NCBI RefSeq assembly: GCF_003148745.1 | Contig: NZ_QGGU01000006.1 | Span: 186,001-250,000 of the forward strand | Length of the DNA stretch: 64,000 bases | Source: Pleionea mediterranea | Lineage (GTDB): Bacteria > Pseudomonadota > Gammaproteobacteria > Enterobacterales > Kangiellaceae | Reading direction: 5' to 3' | Shown: positions 8,659 through 16,200 of the stretch, one piece after another | How positions within the stretch are numbered: position 1 is the first letter of the stretch | Layout: each line of letters begins with the position of its first letter | Notes under the pieces: generated by a model | Database searches by the model: none | What the model was told of the DNA's origin: nothing | Seen by the model: only the letters and a program-made list of their open reading frames with translations | Position numbers and translations under genes: made by a program

Positions 8659-9795
8659 ATGGATTACACTAAAGAACCTTTAATATTTAAGATAAAGAAA
8701 GTCACCCGATATGTAGGTATGTATGGTTTAGAACGAACTTTAAAAAAGGTTCGCTCTCAGTATCACATGCAATCAAAAACGTCGTTTGTCAATGAATGGG
8801 TAAATGAACAGGGTAATACCGATGGTGATGTTGCAATTATTGGTTGTGGTAACTTTGCATTTTCTACAATTGCCCATTATGTTTCGAAAAAAACGCAAGG
8901 CAAAATAAAATATACATTAGATACTGATAGTTCTAAATCTTTATCTTTAGCGAAAGAGTACAAAGCATATAAAGCAACAGAGAATTATGAAGAAATATTA
9001 AATGATCCTGGTGTTAAGGTGATTTATATAGCTTCAAACCACGCTAGCCATGCTGAGTATGCCATTTTAGCTCTTGAGTGTGGTAAGGATGTGCATATAG
9101 AAAAGCCGCATGTTGTTAATTATGAGCAACTTGTACGCCTAGAACAGGCAATGCTTACTTACCCAAATTCTAGAGTATTTCTCGGTTTTAATAGACCTAA
9201 AAGCAAATTGTTTAAGATATTGATGGGTGAGGTAGAAAAGCAGCCGGGCAATATAATGATGAACTGGTTTATTGCTGGTCATGAGATAGACGATGACCAT
9301 TGGTACTTCTCTGAGGCTGAAGGCGGTCGAGTTATGGGAAACCTATGTCATTGGTCAGATTTATGTCTTCACCTAGTTGGTATTGAAAATGCTTTCCCTT
9401 GCACTATTAGTCCTGCTATTGCAACGGAGGCAAAGTCAAATTTTGCTGTAACCGTCACGTTTGCTGATGGCTCTCAAGCAGCACTTACATTCTCTGCAAA
9501 AGGACATACTTTTGAGGGGGTTCGTGAGTATTTGAATATACACAAAGGGGATTTACTCGCTTCATTAAGAGACTTCCAAGACCTTAGTCTAGATATAATT
9601 GATAAACAACATTTAAAAAGGTTACGTCACCGAGATCATGGCCACTGTGTGAATATTACTCACTCTTACAATGCCCATAAGAATAATACATCGGGAGAGT
9701 CCTTAGACTATGTTAGAGGTAGCGCACTTTTTGTTTTGAAAATTAAAGAAGCTTTAGATACCAATTCAGTAATTATTTGTGAGAATAAATTGTAA
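8659..9795 (+). CDS. Gfo/Idh/MocA-family oxidoreductase
   Basis: NAD(P)-dependent sugar oxidoreductase of 378 residues. A Rossmann motif IIGCGNFAF lies at about 60-68 after an unusual 55-residue N-terminal lead, and the family's catalytic Lys appears in HIEKPH (about 147-151). The C-terminal half has GHEIDDDHWYFSEAEGG and HWSDLCLHLVG, the substrate-binding sheet. ATG at 8659 was chosen, one base after the glycosyltransferase stop; the open frame runs back to 8560 but that part overlaps the previous gene. The stop overlaps the next start by 1 bp (TAATG). It resembles the C-terminal domain of that next protein, so the two may act on the same sugar. Substrate unknown. Confidence 0.88.
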   Translation: MDYTKEPLIFKIKKVTRYVGMYGLERTLKKVRSQYHMQSKTSFVNEWVNEQGNTDGDVAIIGCGNFAFSTIAHYVSKKTQGKIKYTLDTDSSKSLSLAKEYKAYKATENYEEILNDPGVKVIYIASNHASHAEYAILALECGKDVHIEKPHVVNYEQLVRLEQAMLTYPNSRVFLGFNRPKSKLFKILMGEVEKQPGNIMMNWFIAGHEIDDDHWYFSEAEGGRVMGNLCHWSDLCLHLVGIENAFPCTISPAIATEAKSNFAVTVTFADGSQAALTFSAKGHTFEGVREYLNIHKGDLLASLRDFQDLSLDIIDKQHLKRLRHRDHGHCVNITHSYNAHKNNTSGESLDYVRGSALFVLKIKEALDTNSVIICENKL

Positions 9796-11906
9796 TGAGA
9801 CAGATATTTCAAGACCTTAAAAACGGCGAAATGCAGCTTAAAGAGATCCCATACCCTCAGGTAAAATGTGGTAATGTGAATATAAAAACAACGAAAACAC
9901 TGGTCTCAATTGGTACCGAGCGAATGCTCGTAGATTTTGGGAAGGCAGGATGGATAGAAAAAGCCCGCTCACAGCCAGATAAAGTAAAAATGGTGCTAGA
10001 AAAAGCAAAAACCGATGGTATTGCGGCAACTTACGATGCGGTTAAGTCAAAACTCGACCAGCCCTTACCACTAGGTTATTGTAATGTCGGCACTGTGCTA
10101 GATGGAAGTGATACTGGCTTCGAAAAAGGAACGAGAGTTGTTTCAAATGGAAATCATGCAGAGGTCGTACGAGTACCTAAGAATTTGGTAGCTGCAATTC
10201 CAGAAGGTGTTGATGACGAATCAGCTTCTTTTACTGTGCTTGGTGCAATAGCTATGCAAGGAATTCGGTTAGTTAAACCTACCCTGGGTGAAACAGTTGT
10301 TGTGACTGGACTTGGTTTGATTGGTTTGCTTGCGGTACAAATTTTAAAAGCCAATGGATGTCGAGTCCTTGGGATTGATTTTGATACTACGAAATGTGAC
10401 CTAGCAAAGCAGTTTGGAGCAGAAGTCGTTGATTTATCTAAAGGTGAAGATGCTCTCGCTATCGCCGAAGCTTTTTCGAGAGGGCACGGTGTGGATGCTG
10501 TGTTGATTACTGCGAGCTCCAAGAGTAACGATATCATGCATCAGGCTGCAACAATGTGTCGTAAACGAGGTCGCATTGTTCTTGTGGGTGTCGTTGGCTT
10601 AGAGCTTAGTCGAGCTGACTTTTACGAGAAGGAGCTAACTTTTCAAGTATCTTGTTCATATGGACCAGGTCGTTATGATGAAGAATATGAAAATAAAGGT
10701 AAAGATTATCCTTTTGCTTTTGTGCGTTGGACAGAGCAACGCAATTTTGAGGCTGTATTAGACTTAATGGCAACAGGCGCGATTGATGTTCAGCCTCTGA
10801 TAAGCCATCGTTTTGAAATCGACGAAGCAAAAGCTGCTTACGAAAAGTTGGATGACCGAGCATCTCTAGGGATTCTTTTAGACTATAGCAAATCAAACAA
10901 AGTAGAAATAACGAGCTCTACCGTTTCTCTAAATGAATCTACGGACTTTACAGAAAGGAAGGGGAATGTAGCTTTTATTGGAGGTGGTAACTATGCCTCT
11001 CGTGTGCTTATTCCGGCCTTTAAAAAGGCAGGAGCAAATTTAACTACCATTGTAACCAGTGGTGGTATCAGTGCTGTACATCACGGTAAGAAGAATGGTT
11101 TTTCCAATGCAACCACTGAAATAGAGCATGCGCTCGATGCTAGAACTGATACAGTTGTAATAGCGACCCAACATAATTTGCATGCATCACAAGCTATTGC
11201 AGCACTTGAGAAAAGTAAACATGTATTTGTTGAAAAGCCTTTAGCGTTAAATCACGAAGAAATCGATGCAATTGAAGCGGCACAGAAAAAAGCCAATACC
11301 ATGGTTATGGTAGGTTACAATCGTCGCTTTGCTCCACAAGTACAAAAAATGAAGCAGTTGCTTGATAAAAAGGCTGCACCGAAAACCTTTATTATGACAA
11401 TGAATGCTGGTGACATACCTAGTGACCATTGGACCCAGGATCCTGCTGTAGGTGGTGGTCGTATCATTGGCGAGGCTTGTCACTACATAGACTTAATGCG
11501 TTTTTTTGTAGGCTATAAAATAACTTCATTCAATGCTGTGAGCATGGGTAATAACGATTATGTCAAAGTCACTGAAGATAAAGCTATTATTACATTGGCA
11601 TTTGAAGATGGCTCTGTAGGTTCAATTCATTACTTTTCTAACGGTGGTAAGTCTTTTCCTAAAGAGCGTATAGAAGTATTTTGTGACAACGGTGTTCTTC
11701 AGCTGGATAATTTTCGTAAATTAACTGGCTTTGGTTGGAAGGGTTTTAACAAGTTGAACTTATGGTCGCAAGATAAAGGACAGGCTAATTGCTCAGAGGC
11801 ATTTATGGAAGCTGTTAGGCATGGAACACAAAGTCCAATTCCACAAGATGAGATTTTCGAAGTTGCTCGTATTTCAGTAGATATTGCTGAGCAGTTACGA
11901 AAATAA
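9795..11906 (+). CDS. Bi-domain oxidoreductase: alcohol dehydrogenase-like + Gfo/Idh/MocA
   Basis: A 703-residue natural fusion. Residues 1 to about 365 are a medium-chain alcohol dehydrogenase-like domain with GYCNVGTV (94-101) and a Rossmann motif TGLGLIGLLA (171-180). The usual catalytic-zinc Cys is replaced in VSIGTERM (37-44) and no four-Cys structural zinc site is seen. Residues about 390-703 are a Gfo/Idh/MocA domain with FIGGGNYA (394-401), EKP with the catalytic Lys (480-482) and GHW-type DIPSDHWTQDP further on. The arrangement is a known recurring architecture in polysaccharide loci. Two redox sites on one chain suggest paired oxidation and reduction of one sugar, as in epimerisation or retro-aldol-type chemistry; that is inference. 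A 53 bp gap with a hairpin follows. Confidence 0.9.
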   Translation: MRQIFQDLKNGEMQLKEIPYPQVKCGNVNIKTTKTLVSIGTERMLVDFGKAGWIEKARSQPDKVKMVLEKAKTDGIAATYDAVKSKLDQPLPLGYCNVGTVLDGSDTGFEKGTRVVSNGNHAEVVRVPKNLVAAIPEGVDDESASFTVLGAIAMQGIRLVKPTLGETVVVTGLGLIGLLAVQILKANGCRVLGIDFDTTKCDLAKQFGAEVVDLSKGEDALAIAEAFSRGHGVDAVLITASSKSNDIMHQAATMCRKRGRIVLVGVVGLELSRADFYEKELTFQVSCSYGPGRYDEEYENKGKDYPFAFVRWTEQRNFEAVLDLMATGAIDVQPLISHRFEIDEAKAAYEKLDDRASLGILLDYSKSNKVEITSSTVSLNESTDFTERKGNVAFIGGGNYASRVLIPAFKKAGANLTTIVTSGGISAVHHGKKNGFSNATTEIEHALDARTDTVVIATQHNLHASQAIAALEKSKHVFVEKPLALNHEEIDAIEAAQKKANTMVMVGYNRRFAPQVQKMKQLLDKKAAPKTFIMTMNAGDIPSDHWTQDPAVGGGRIIGEACHYIDLMRFFVGYKITSFNAVSMGNNDYVKVTEDKAIITLAFEDGSVGSIHYFSNGGKSFPKERIEVFCDNGVLQLDNFRKLTGFGWKGFNKLNLWSQDKGQANCSEAFMEAVRHGTQSPIPQDEIFEVARISVDIAEQLRK

Positions 11907-11925
11907 TATATTATTAATCAAAGGT

Positions 11926-11955
11926 AAGGGAAGGGAGGTTCCTTCCCTTTGTTTT
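11926..11955 (+). terminator. Intra-operon hairpin with short T run
   Basis: A 9 bp perfect stem, AAGGGAAGG (11926-11934) with CCTTCCCTT (11941-11949), closes a six-base loop and is followed by TGTTTT. It fills the only real gap inside the polysaccharide operon and ends just before the second heparinase-like gene. The T run is weak, so it may be a leaky terminator or an mRNA stability element. Confidence 0.45.
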
Positions 11956-11959
11956 ATCA

Positions 11960-13591
11960 ATGAAAAAGCTCTTATTAGTTTTTAATACGCTTAAATACTT
12001 AAAGTGGACTCAGCTTTACTTTCGTATTTATCGTAAATTAGTCAAGCCTAAGGTAACTGAACGTCTTATAGGTAAATTGCCTAGGCGGAACGAGCGGTTT
12101 GTAAACGTATCACTTTATGATGAAAAAATAACGACTGACTTTAGAGCTACGTTTTTAAACTATAGTAAATATCTCGACTTGCCACGTGACTGGAATGATG
12201 AGTCTTATAGTAAACTTTGGGTATACAATTTACATTACTTTGAAGATTTGCTTGCGTCATCGGCAGATGAGAAATATTCATTTCACCTTGAACTTTTAGA
12301 TAAATGGCAATCACAAAACGCTGAGGGACACGGTAATGGTTGGGAGCCATATCCAATTTCTTTACGTATTTCTAATATTTTAAAAGCCTTTCAAGCAGGC
12401 TTGCCACTTGAGCAGAGTCATTTTGAAAGTTTGTATGCTCAAGCAAGTTATCTTTCCAATGATTTAGAAAAACACCTTTTAGGAAACCATTATTTTGTCA
12501 ATCTGAAAGCACTGTTGTTCGCCGGTGTGGTATTTAGCAACTTGCGTTGGTTTAATATTGCTGTAAATGGCTTATTCAAAGAAATTCCTGAGCAAACATT
12601 AAACGATGGTGCTAACTTTGAGCTGTCGCCAATGTATCACTCTCTGATACTGGTAGATATGCTTGACATATATAACTTGGCAAGTGCGTACACTGAACAA
12701 GTGCCAACGGCACTTATCGATATGCTGAAAGCCAAGATTAAAAAAATGCTGCTCTTTATGAACCTTATGGCTCACACTGACAGTGGGGTGTCCTTTTTTA
12801 ATGATTCAGTAGATGGTATTGCGCCAGAAAAAGTGCGAATTGAGCGCTATGCACATAAGCTTGGTTTCAGTATTCCTTCATTTGATCCTAATAAGCTTCA
12901 GGCTATTGATTCACAGGCTTCTGGTTATATGATTGCAAGCCACAGTGGAAATAAATTAATTTTTGACGCTGCGAATGTCGGGCCCGATTACATTCCGGGA
13001 CATGCTCATGCTGATACCCTGTCTTTTGAGTTTTCTATCGGAGAGGAACGTGTTTTTGTTAACTCTGGTACATCGCAATATGGTTTGGGTGAAAAGCGTA
13101 TCAATGAACGCAAAACATTTTCGCATAATACGGTCGAAGTAGATTGTACTGATTCATCACAAGTTTGGAGCGGGTTTCGTGTCGGAAAGAGAGCTCGTGT
13201 GATCGAACGAAATGCAGAAATTCTAGGATCTTCTGCAGTTTTAAGTGCTAAACACAATGGGTATAAAAAGATCTTTAATGGCCCAATTCACAAGCGTGTT
13301 TTAAAGTTACAGGCTAATGCTCTGAGAATTGAAGATACGCTTGCGGGTAAGTTTAAAATAGCAGTAGCTCGCTTTTATTTGCATCCGAGACTTGATGTGT
13401 TTATGCAGAACGATGAGCTTATTATTACTGGTCAGCACTTTGAGATGCGCGCTAACATAGAGGCTCATAAATCTAATCTTGTGCGTAGCACATGGCACCC
13501 TGGCTTTGGTCTTATGCAAGAAAATCAATGCATAGAACTTGAGTTTTTAGGCAGCAAAAATATCATACAGTTTTCGTGGATTACTAAGTAA
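11960..13591 (+). CDS. Heparinase II/III-fold protein, second copy
   Basis: A 543-residue paralogue of the protein at 3423. The toroid half shows WEPYPISLRISN (about 128-139), LLGNHYFVN with candidate Asn-His (N176-H177) and ELSPMYHS with a Tyr (Y226). The C-terminal beta half has PGHAHADTLSF (346-356), matching the heparinase II/III His motif well, then SGTSQYG. The N-terminus is basic but no signal peptide with a cleavable hydrophobic core is evident, so the enzyme is probably cytoplasmic. No good ribosome site is close to ATG at 11960; the nearest purine-rich run lies in the upstream hairpin. A glycosyltransferase gene starts one base after the stop. A role in making or trimming the polymer is inferred; substrate unknown. 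Confidence 0.87.
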   Translation: MKKLLLVFNTLKYLKWTQLYFRIYRKLVKPKVTERLIGKLPRRNERFVNVSLYDEKITTDFRATFLNYSKYLDLPRDWNDESYSKLWVYNLHYFEDLLASSADEKYSFHLELLDKWQSQNAEGHGNGWEPYPISLRISNILKAFQAGLPLEQSHFESLYAQASYLSNDLEKHLLGNHYFVNLKALLFAGVVFSNLRWFNIAVNGLFKEIPEQTLNDGANFELSPMYHSLILVDMLDIYNLASAYTEQVPTALIDMLKAKIKKMLLFMNLMAHTDSGVSFFNDSVDGIAPEKVRIERYAHKLGFSIPSFDPNKLQAIDSQASGYMIASHSGNKLIFDAANVGPDYIPGHAHADTLSFEFSIGEERVFVNSGTSQYGLGEKRINERKTFSHNTVEVDCTDSSQVWSGFRVGKRARVIERNAEILGSSAVLSAKHNGYKKIFNGPIHKRVLKLQANALRIEDTLAGKFKIAVARFYLHPRLDVFMQNDELIITGQHFEMRANIEAHKSNLVRSTWHPGFGLMQENQCIELEFLGSKNIIQFSWITK

Positions 13592-13592
13592 T

Positions 13593-14819
13593 ATGCATAT
13601 TCTTTTTTTAACAGATAACTTTCCGCCTGAGGGTAATGCTCCAGCTACGCGAACTTATGAGCATGCGAGAGAGTGGGTTAAAAATGGTCATAAGGTAACT
13701 ATTATTACTGGAGTACCAAATTTTCCAGAGGGAAAGGTCTTTGAAGGTTACCAAAATGAGTGGTATCAAAAAGAAAATATTGATGGAATAGAAGTTCGCC
13801 GAGTGAAAACCTATATTACTGCAAACGAAGGTTTTGTTAAACGCACTCTTGATTTTTTATCATTTATGGTAACTAGTTTTTTTGCAGGTCTTTTTGTAAA
13901 AAAGCCTGATGTGATAGTCGGTACTTCACCTCAGTTTTTTACTGCTTGTAGTGCCTGGGCTTTATCGGCAATAAGACGAAAGCCCTTTGTTTTTGAATTG
14001 CGAGATATATGGCCAGCATCGATTACAGCTGTTGGTGCGATGGATAAAACCATTGTTATTCGATTGCTTGAAAAGCTCGAGATGTTTTTGTATCGTCGCG
14101 CAACCCGAATCATCTCGGTCACTCATTCATTTAAAGATGAGTTGGTAAGACGTGGTATCGATATAAGTAAAATAGATGTAGTTCTTAATGGGGTGGACTT
14201 ATCTCTATACAGTCCAGTAAGCGCAAAGGATGCTGAGCTTAGTAGAGAATTTAATTTAGAGAATAAGTTCGTTGTCGGTTACGTTGGTACTCATGGTTTG
14301 GCACATGCTTTAGACAAAGTACTTGATGCTGCAGAGTCATTGATGGAACATTCGGAAATACATTTTATTTTTGCAGGTGGTGGGGCTGCAAAGGAATCCT
14401 TGGACAATGAAATTAAAGTTCGTGGCTTGACCAATGTGGTTTCAATACCAAGGCAATCAAAACATATGATGCCACGACTTTGGAGTTTGTGTGATATTTC
14501 CCTTATTAGCTTGAAAGATACACCGTTGTTTAAAACGGTGATCCCATCAAAAATATTTGAGTCTATGGGAATGGGAATTCCTATTATAATTACTGCTCCA
14601 GTCGGAGAGGCAACTGAAATAATTGAGAGAGCAGGTGCTGGAGTTATTGTTAGGCCAGAGACCCCAGAAGAACTAACGAATGTAGTATTTGATCTTTATG
14701 AAAATAAGCAAACGTTGAGATCATACTCCATTGCAAGTGCTAAGGCTTCTCAGGAGTTCTCTAGAGAATATTCTGCTGTCAAAATGGAGGGGGTTTTAAA
14801 TAAATTAATTAAGGAATAA
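13593..14819 (+). CDS. WbuB-like family 4 glycosyltransferase
   Basis: Cytoplasmic GT-B transferase of 408 residues in the WbuB-like group. Recognisable elements: LTDNFPPEGNAPATR at the N-terminus, ITGVPNFPEGKVF, a GTSPQFF stretch, FELRDIWPAS (about 131-140), VLNGVDL in the linker, VGYVGTHGLAHALD at the start of the donor domain and the E-x7-E type region IFESMGMGIP. Enzymes of this group transfer amino sugars such as FucNAc or GlcNAc in O-antigen synthesis; the sugar here cannot be told. It is the last gene of the plus-strand polysaccharide operon and ends 6 bp from the convergent wecA gene with no obvious terminator between them. Confidence 0.88.
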   Translation: MHILFLTDNFPPEGNAPATRTYEHAREWVKNGHKVTIITGVPNFPEGKVFEGYQNEWYQKENIDGIEVRRVKTYITANEGFVKRTLDFLSFMVTSFFAGLFVKKPDVIVGTSPQFFTACSAWALSAIRRKPFVFELRDIWPASITAVGAMDKTIVIRLLEKLEMFLYRRATRIISVTHSFKDELVRRGIDISKIDVVLNGVDLSLYSPVSAKDAELSREFNLENKFVVGYVGTHGLAHALDKVLDAAESLMEHSEIHFIFAGGGAAKESLDNEIKVRGLTNVVSIPRQSKHMMPRLWSLCDISLISLKDTPLFKTVIPSKIFESMGMGIPIIITAPVGEATEIIERAGAGVIVRPETPEELTNVVFDLYENKQTLRSYSIASAKASQEFSREYSAVKMEGVLNKLIKE

Positions 14820-14825
14820 CTTTAG

Positions 14826-15935
14826 CTATGCATTTGTATTGAACTTTTTCTCAGTATTTGGTTTCATTTCGACGATCTTAGCCATGGATTCTTTCCTATC
14901 GTACTTAAACAATCTCTCTACATAAATATACAGCGCAAAAGCAAAGCTTAAATAAAGTCCTACGGCACCAAACTGAAAGTAAACAAGAGAAGTACCTAGC
15001 GAAAGTGATAGTGCTGTGATCCCATAGATAAATAATACCGCCTGTCTCACATTTAAACCGTGATTAAGTAAAATATGATGGATATGATCTCTTCCGGCCT
15101 TTAATGGTGACTTTCCTTCTTTTATTCGCTTAAGAACAACGGCTGATATATCCCAAAGTGGTAAAGCGAATAACCATAATATATAGGCTGGTTTTATTGG
15201 ATTGTTGGTAGCTGAAGCAATAGTAAGATGAATGGCTAGGTAAGGGAGTATAAAACCTAGTAAATTAGTACCTGAGTCGCCCATAAAAACACTGGCCTTT
15301 TCTCGCCAGGGGAAGCGATAATTATAAAGCCAGAAGCCAACGACGGCTCCTAGTAGAGTAGTAGTGTAAGGAGCTATAGCATTGTTATTAATGGAAGCTG
15401 TACCCAGAGTGAAAAATAGTATCAACATTACCACGCCAGACACTAGACCATCTAAGCCGTCTAACATGTTGATAGCATTAATAACACCTAAGATAGCTAA
15501 TACCGTTATAGGATAACTTAAAATACCTAACGAAAACTCCACTCCCCAGAAGTTACCTAAGCTTGTTAGCCAAATACTGTCTAAAGATAGCGCAATGGAT
15601 ATAATGATAGCTTGAAGAACAAATCGTAACGCAGCACTAATATCGAAACGATCATCAATTAAACCAAGTAAAAATAGCGTACTAGAGCCAAAAATCAGAC
15701 CTTCAAAACCGGTGTAGAGCCCATTAAATAACACCGTTGCCATAAATGCTGTGTAGATGGCTACACCACCCACTAGAGGCACAGGGGCTGCGTGTTTTTT
15801 ACGTCCACCAGGATGATCAACAAGTCCCACCATTGGAGCAAAACGACGGAAAACAGGCACTAAAGCCAGCACCATAAAAAATGCCATAAAGGTTTCAAAA
15901 TGTTGTATTGATTGAAGCAAAGACGCCGATTCCAT
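14826..15935 (-). CDS. wecA: WecA-type undecaprenyl-phosphate HexNAc-1-phosphate transferase
   Basis: Polytopic inner-membrane enzyme of 369 residues that starts lipid-linked repeat synthesis by moving GlcNAc-1-P or a similar HexNAc-1-P to undecaprenyl phosphate. It carries the MraY/WecA superfamily motifs in order: GGRKKHAAPVPLVGG (43-57), LIDDRFD (92-98), NMLDGLDG (156-163), FMGDSGTNLLG and the C-terminal RDHIHH cytoplasmic-loop motif. It faces the polysaccharide operon tail to tail and is divergent from the sulfurylase gene. It is the evident initiator for the cluster on its other side. WbpL-type enzymes share these motifs, so the exact sugar is not certain. Confidence 0.9.
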   Translation of the reverse strand: MESASLLQSIQHFETFMAFFMVLALVPVFRRFAPMVGLVDHPGGRKKHAAPVPLVGGVAIYTAFMATVLFNGLYTGFEGLIFGSSTLFLLGLIDDRFDISAALRFVLQAIIISIALSLDSIWLTSLGNFWGVEFSLGILSYPITVLAILGVINAINMLDGLDGLVSGVVMLILFFTLGTASINNNAIAPYTTTLLGAVVGFWLYNYRFPWREKASVFMGDSGTNLLGFILPYLAIHLTIASATNNPIKPAYILWLFALPLWDISAVVLKRIKEGKSPLKAGRDHIHHILLNHGLNVRQAVLFIYGITALSLSLGTSLVYFQFGAVGLYLSFAFALYIYVERLFKYDRKESMAKIVEMKPNTEKKFNTNA

Positions 15936-16042
15936 GAAAATCCTAAATTATTTTGTGACTCTGTTATCCTTTTTAAGGTGCAGATTATAGTAAAGAGTCT
16001 AAAAAATATCTATAAATTCTAAATTAATAGTTATGATTCGAT

Positions 16043-16075
16043 TCAACTTTAACGACTTTTAGCCGTTAAAGTTGA
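16043..16075. promoter_or_regulatory. 12 bp perfect inverted repeat in the wecA / sulfurylase divergent region
   Basis: TCAACTTTAACG (16043-16054) and CGTTAAAGTTGA (16064-16075) flank a nine-base spacer. The right arm overlaps a consensus TTGACA box at 16072-16077 on the plus strand, though no well-spaced -10 follows it. A second perfect 7 bp inverted repeat, ATATCAA/TTGATAT, lies at 16143-16161, about 40 bp before the sulfurylase start. Operator or transcript hairpin are both possible; there is no T run next to the larger one. Confidence 0.5.
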
Positions 16076-16200
16076 CATGTGCAGATTCTGTTATAGACAT
16101 ATAATTTTTAATCATTCTATTTTCCACCTAGAGCTCGTTAGTATATCAAACACCTTGATATCTACATTTTGTAATTAAGAGCAAAAGCTACAGGAATAAC

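Noticed and set aside
10154-10537. Minus-strand open frame of 127 codons opposite the bi-domain oxidoreductase
   Set aside because: Antisense shadow of a clear protein domain (Rossmann motif region); low-complexity Ser/Thr/Ala composition.
16072-16105. Full sigma-70 promoter made of TTGACA 16072 and TATAAT 16100
   Set aside because: The spacing would be 22 bp, too wide; only the -35-like box is reported as part of the palindrome.
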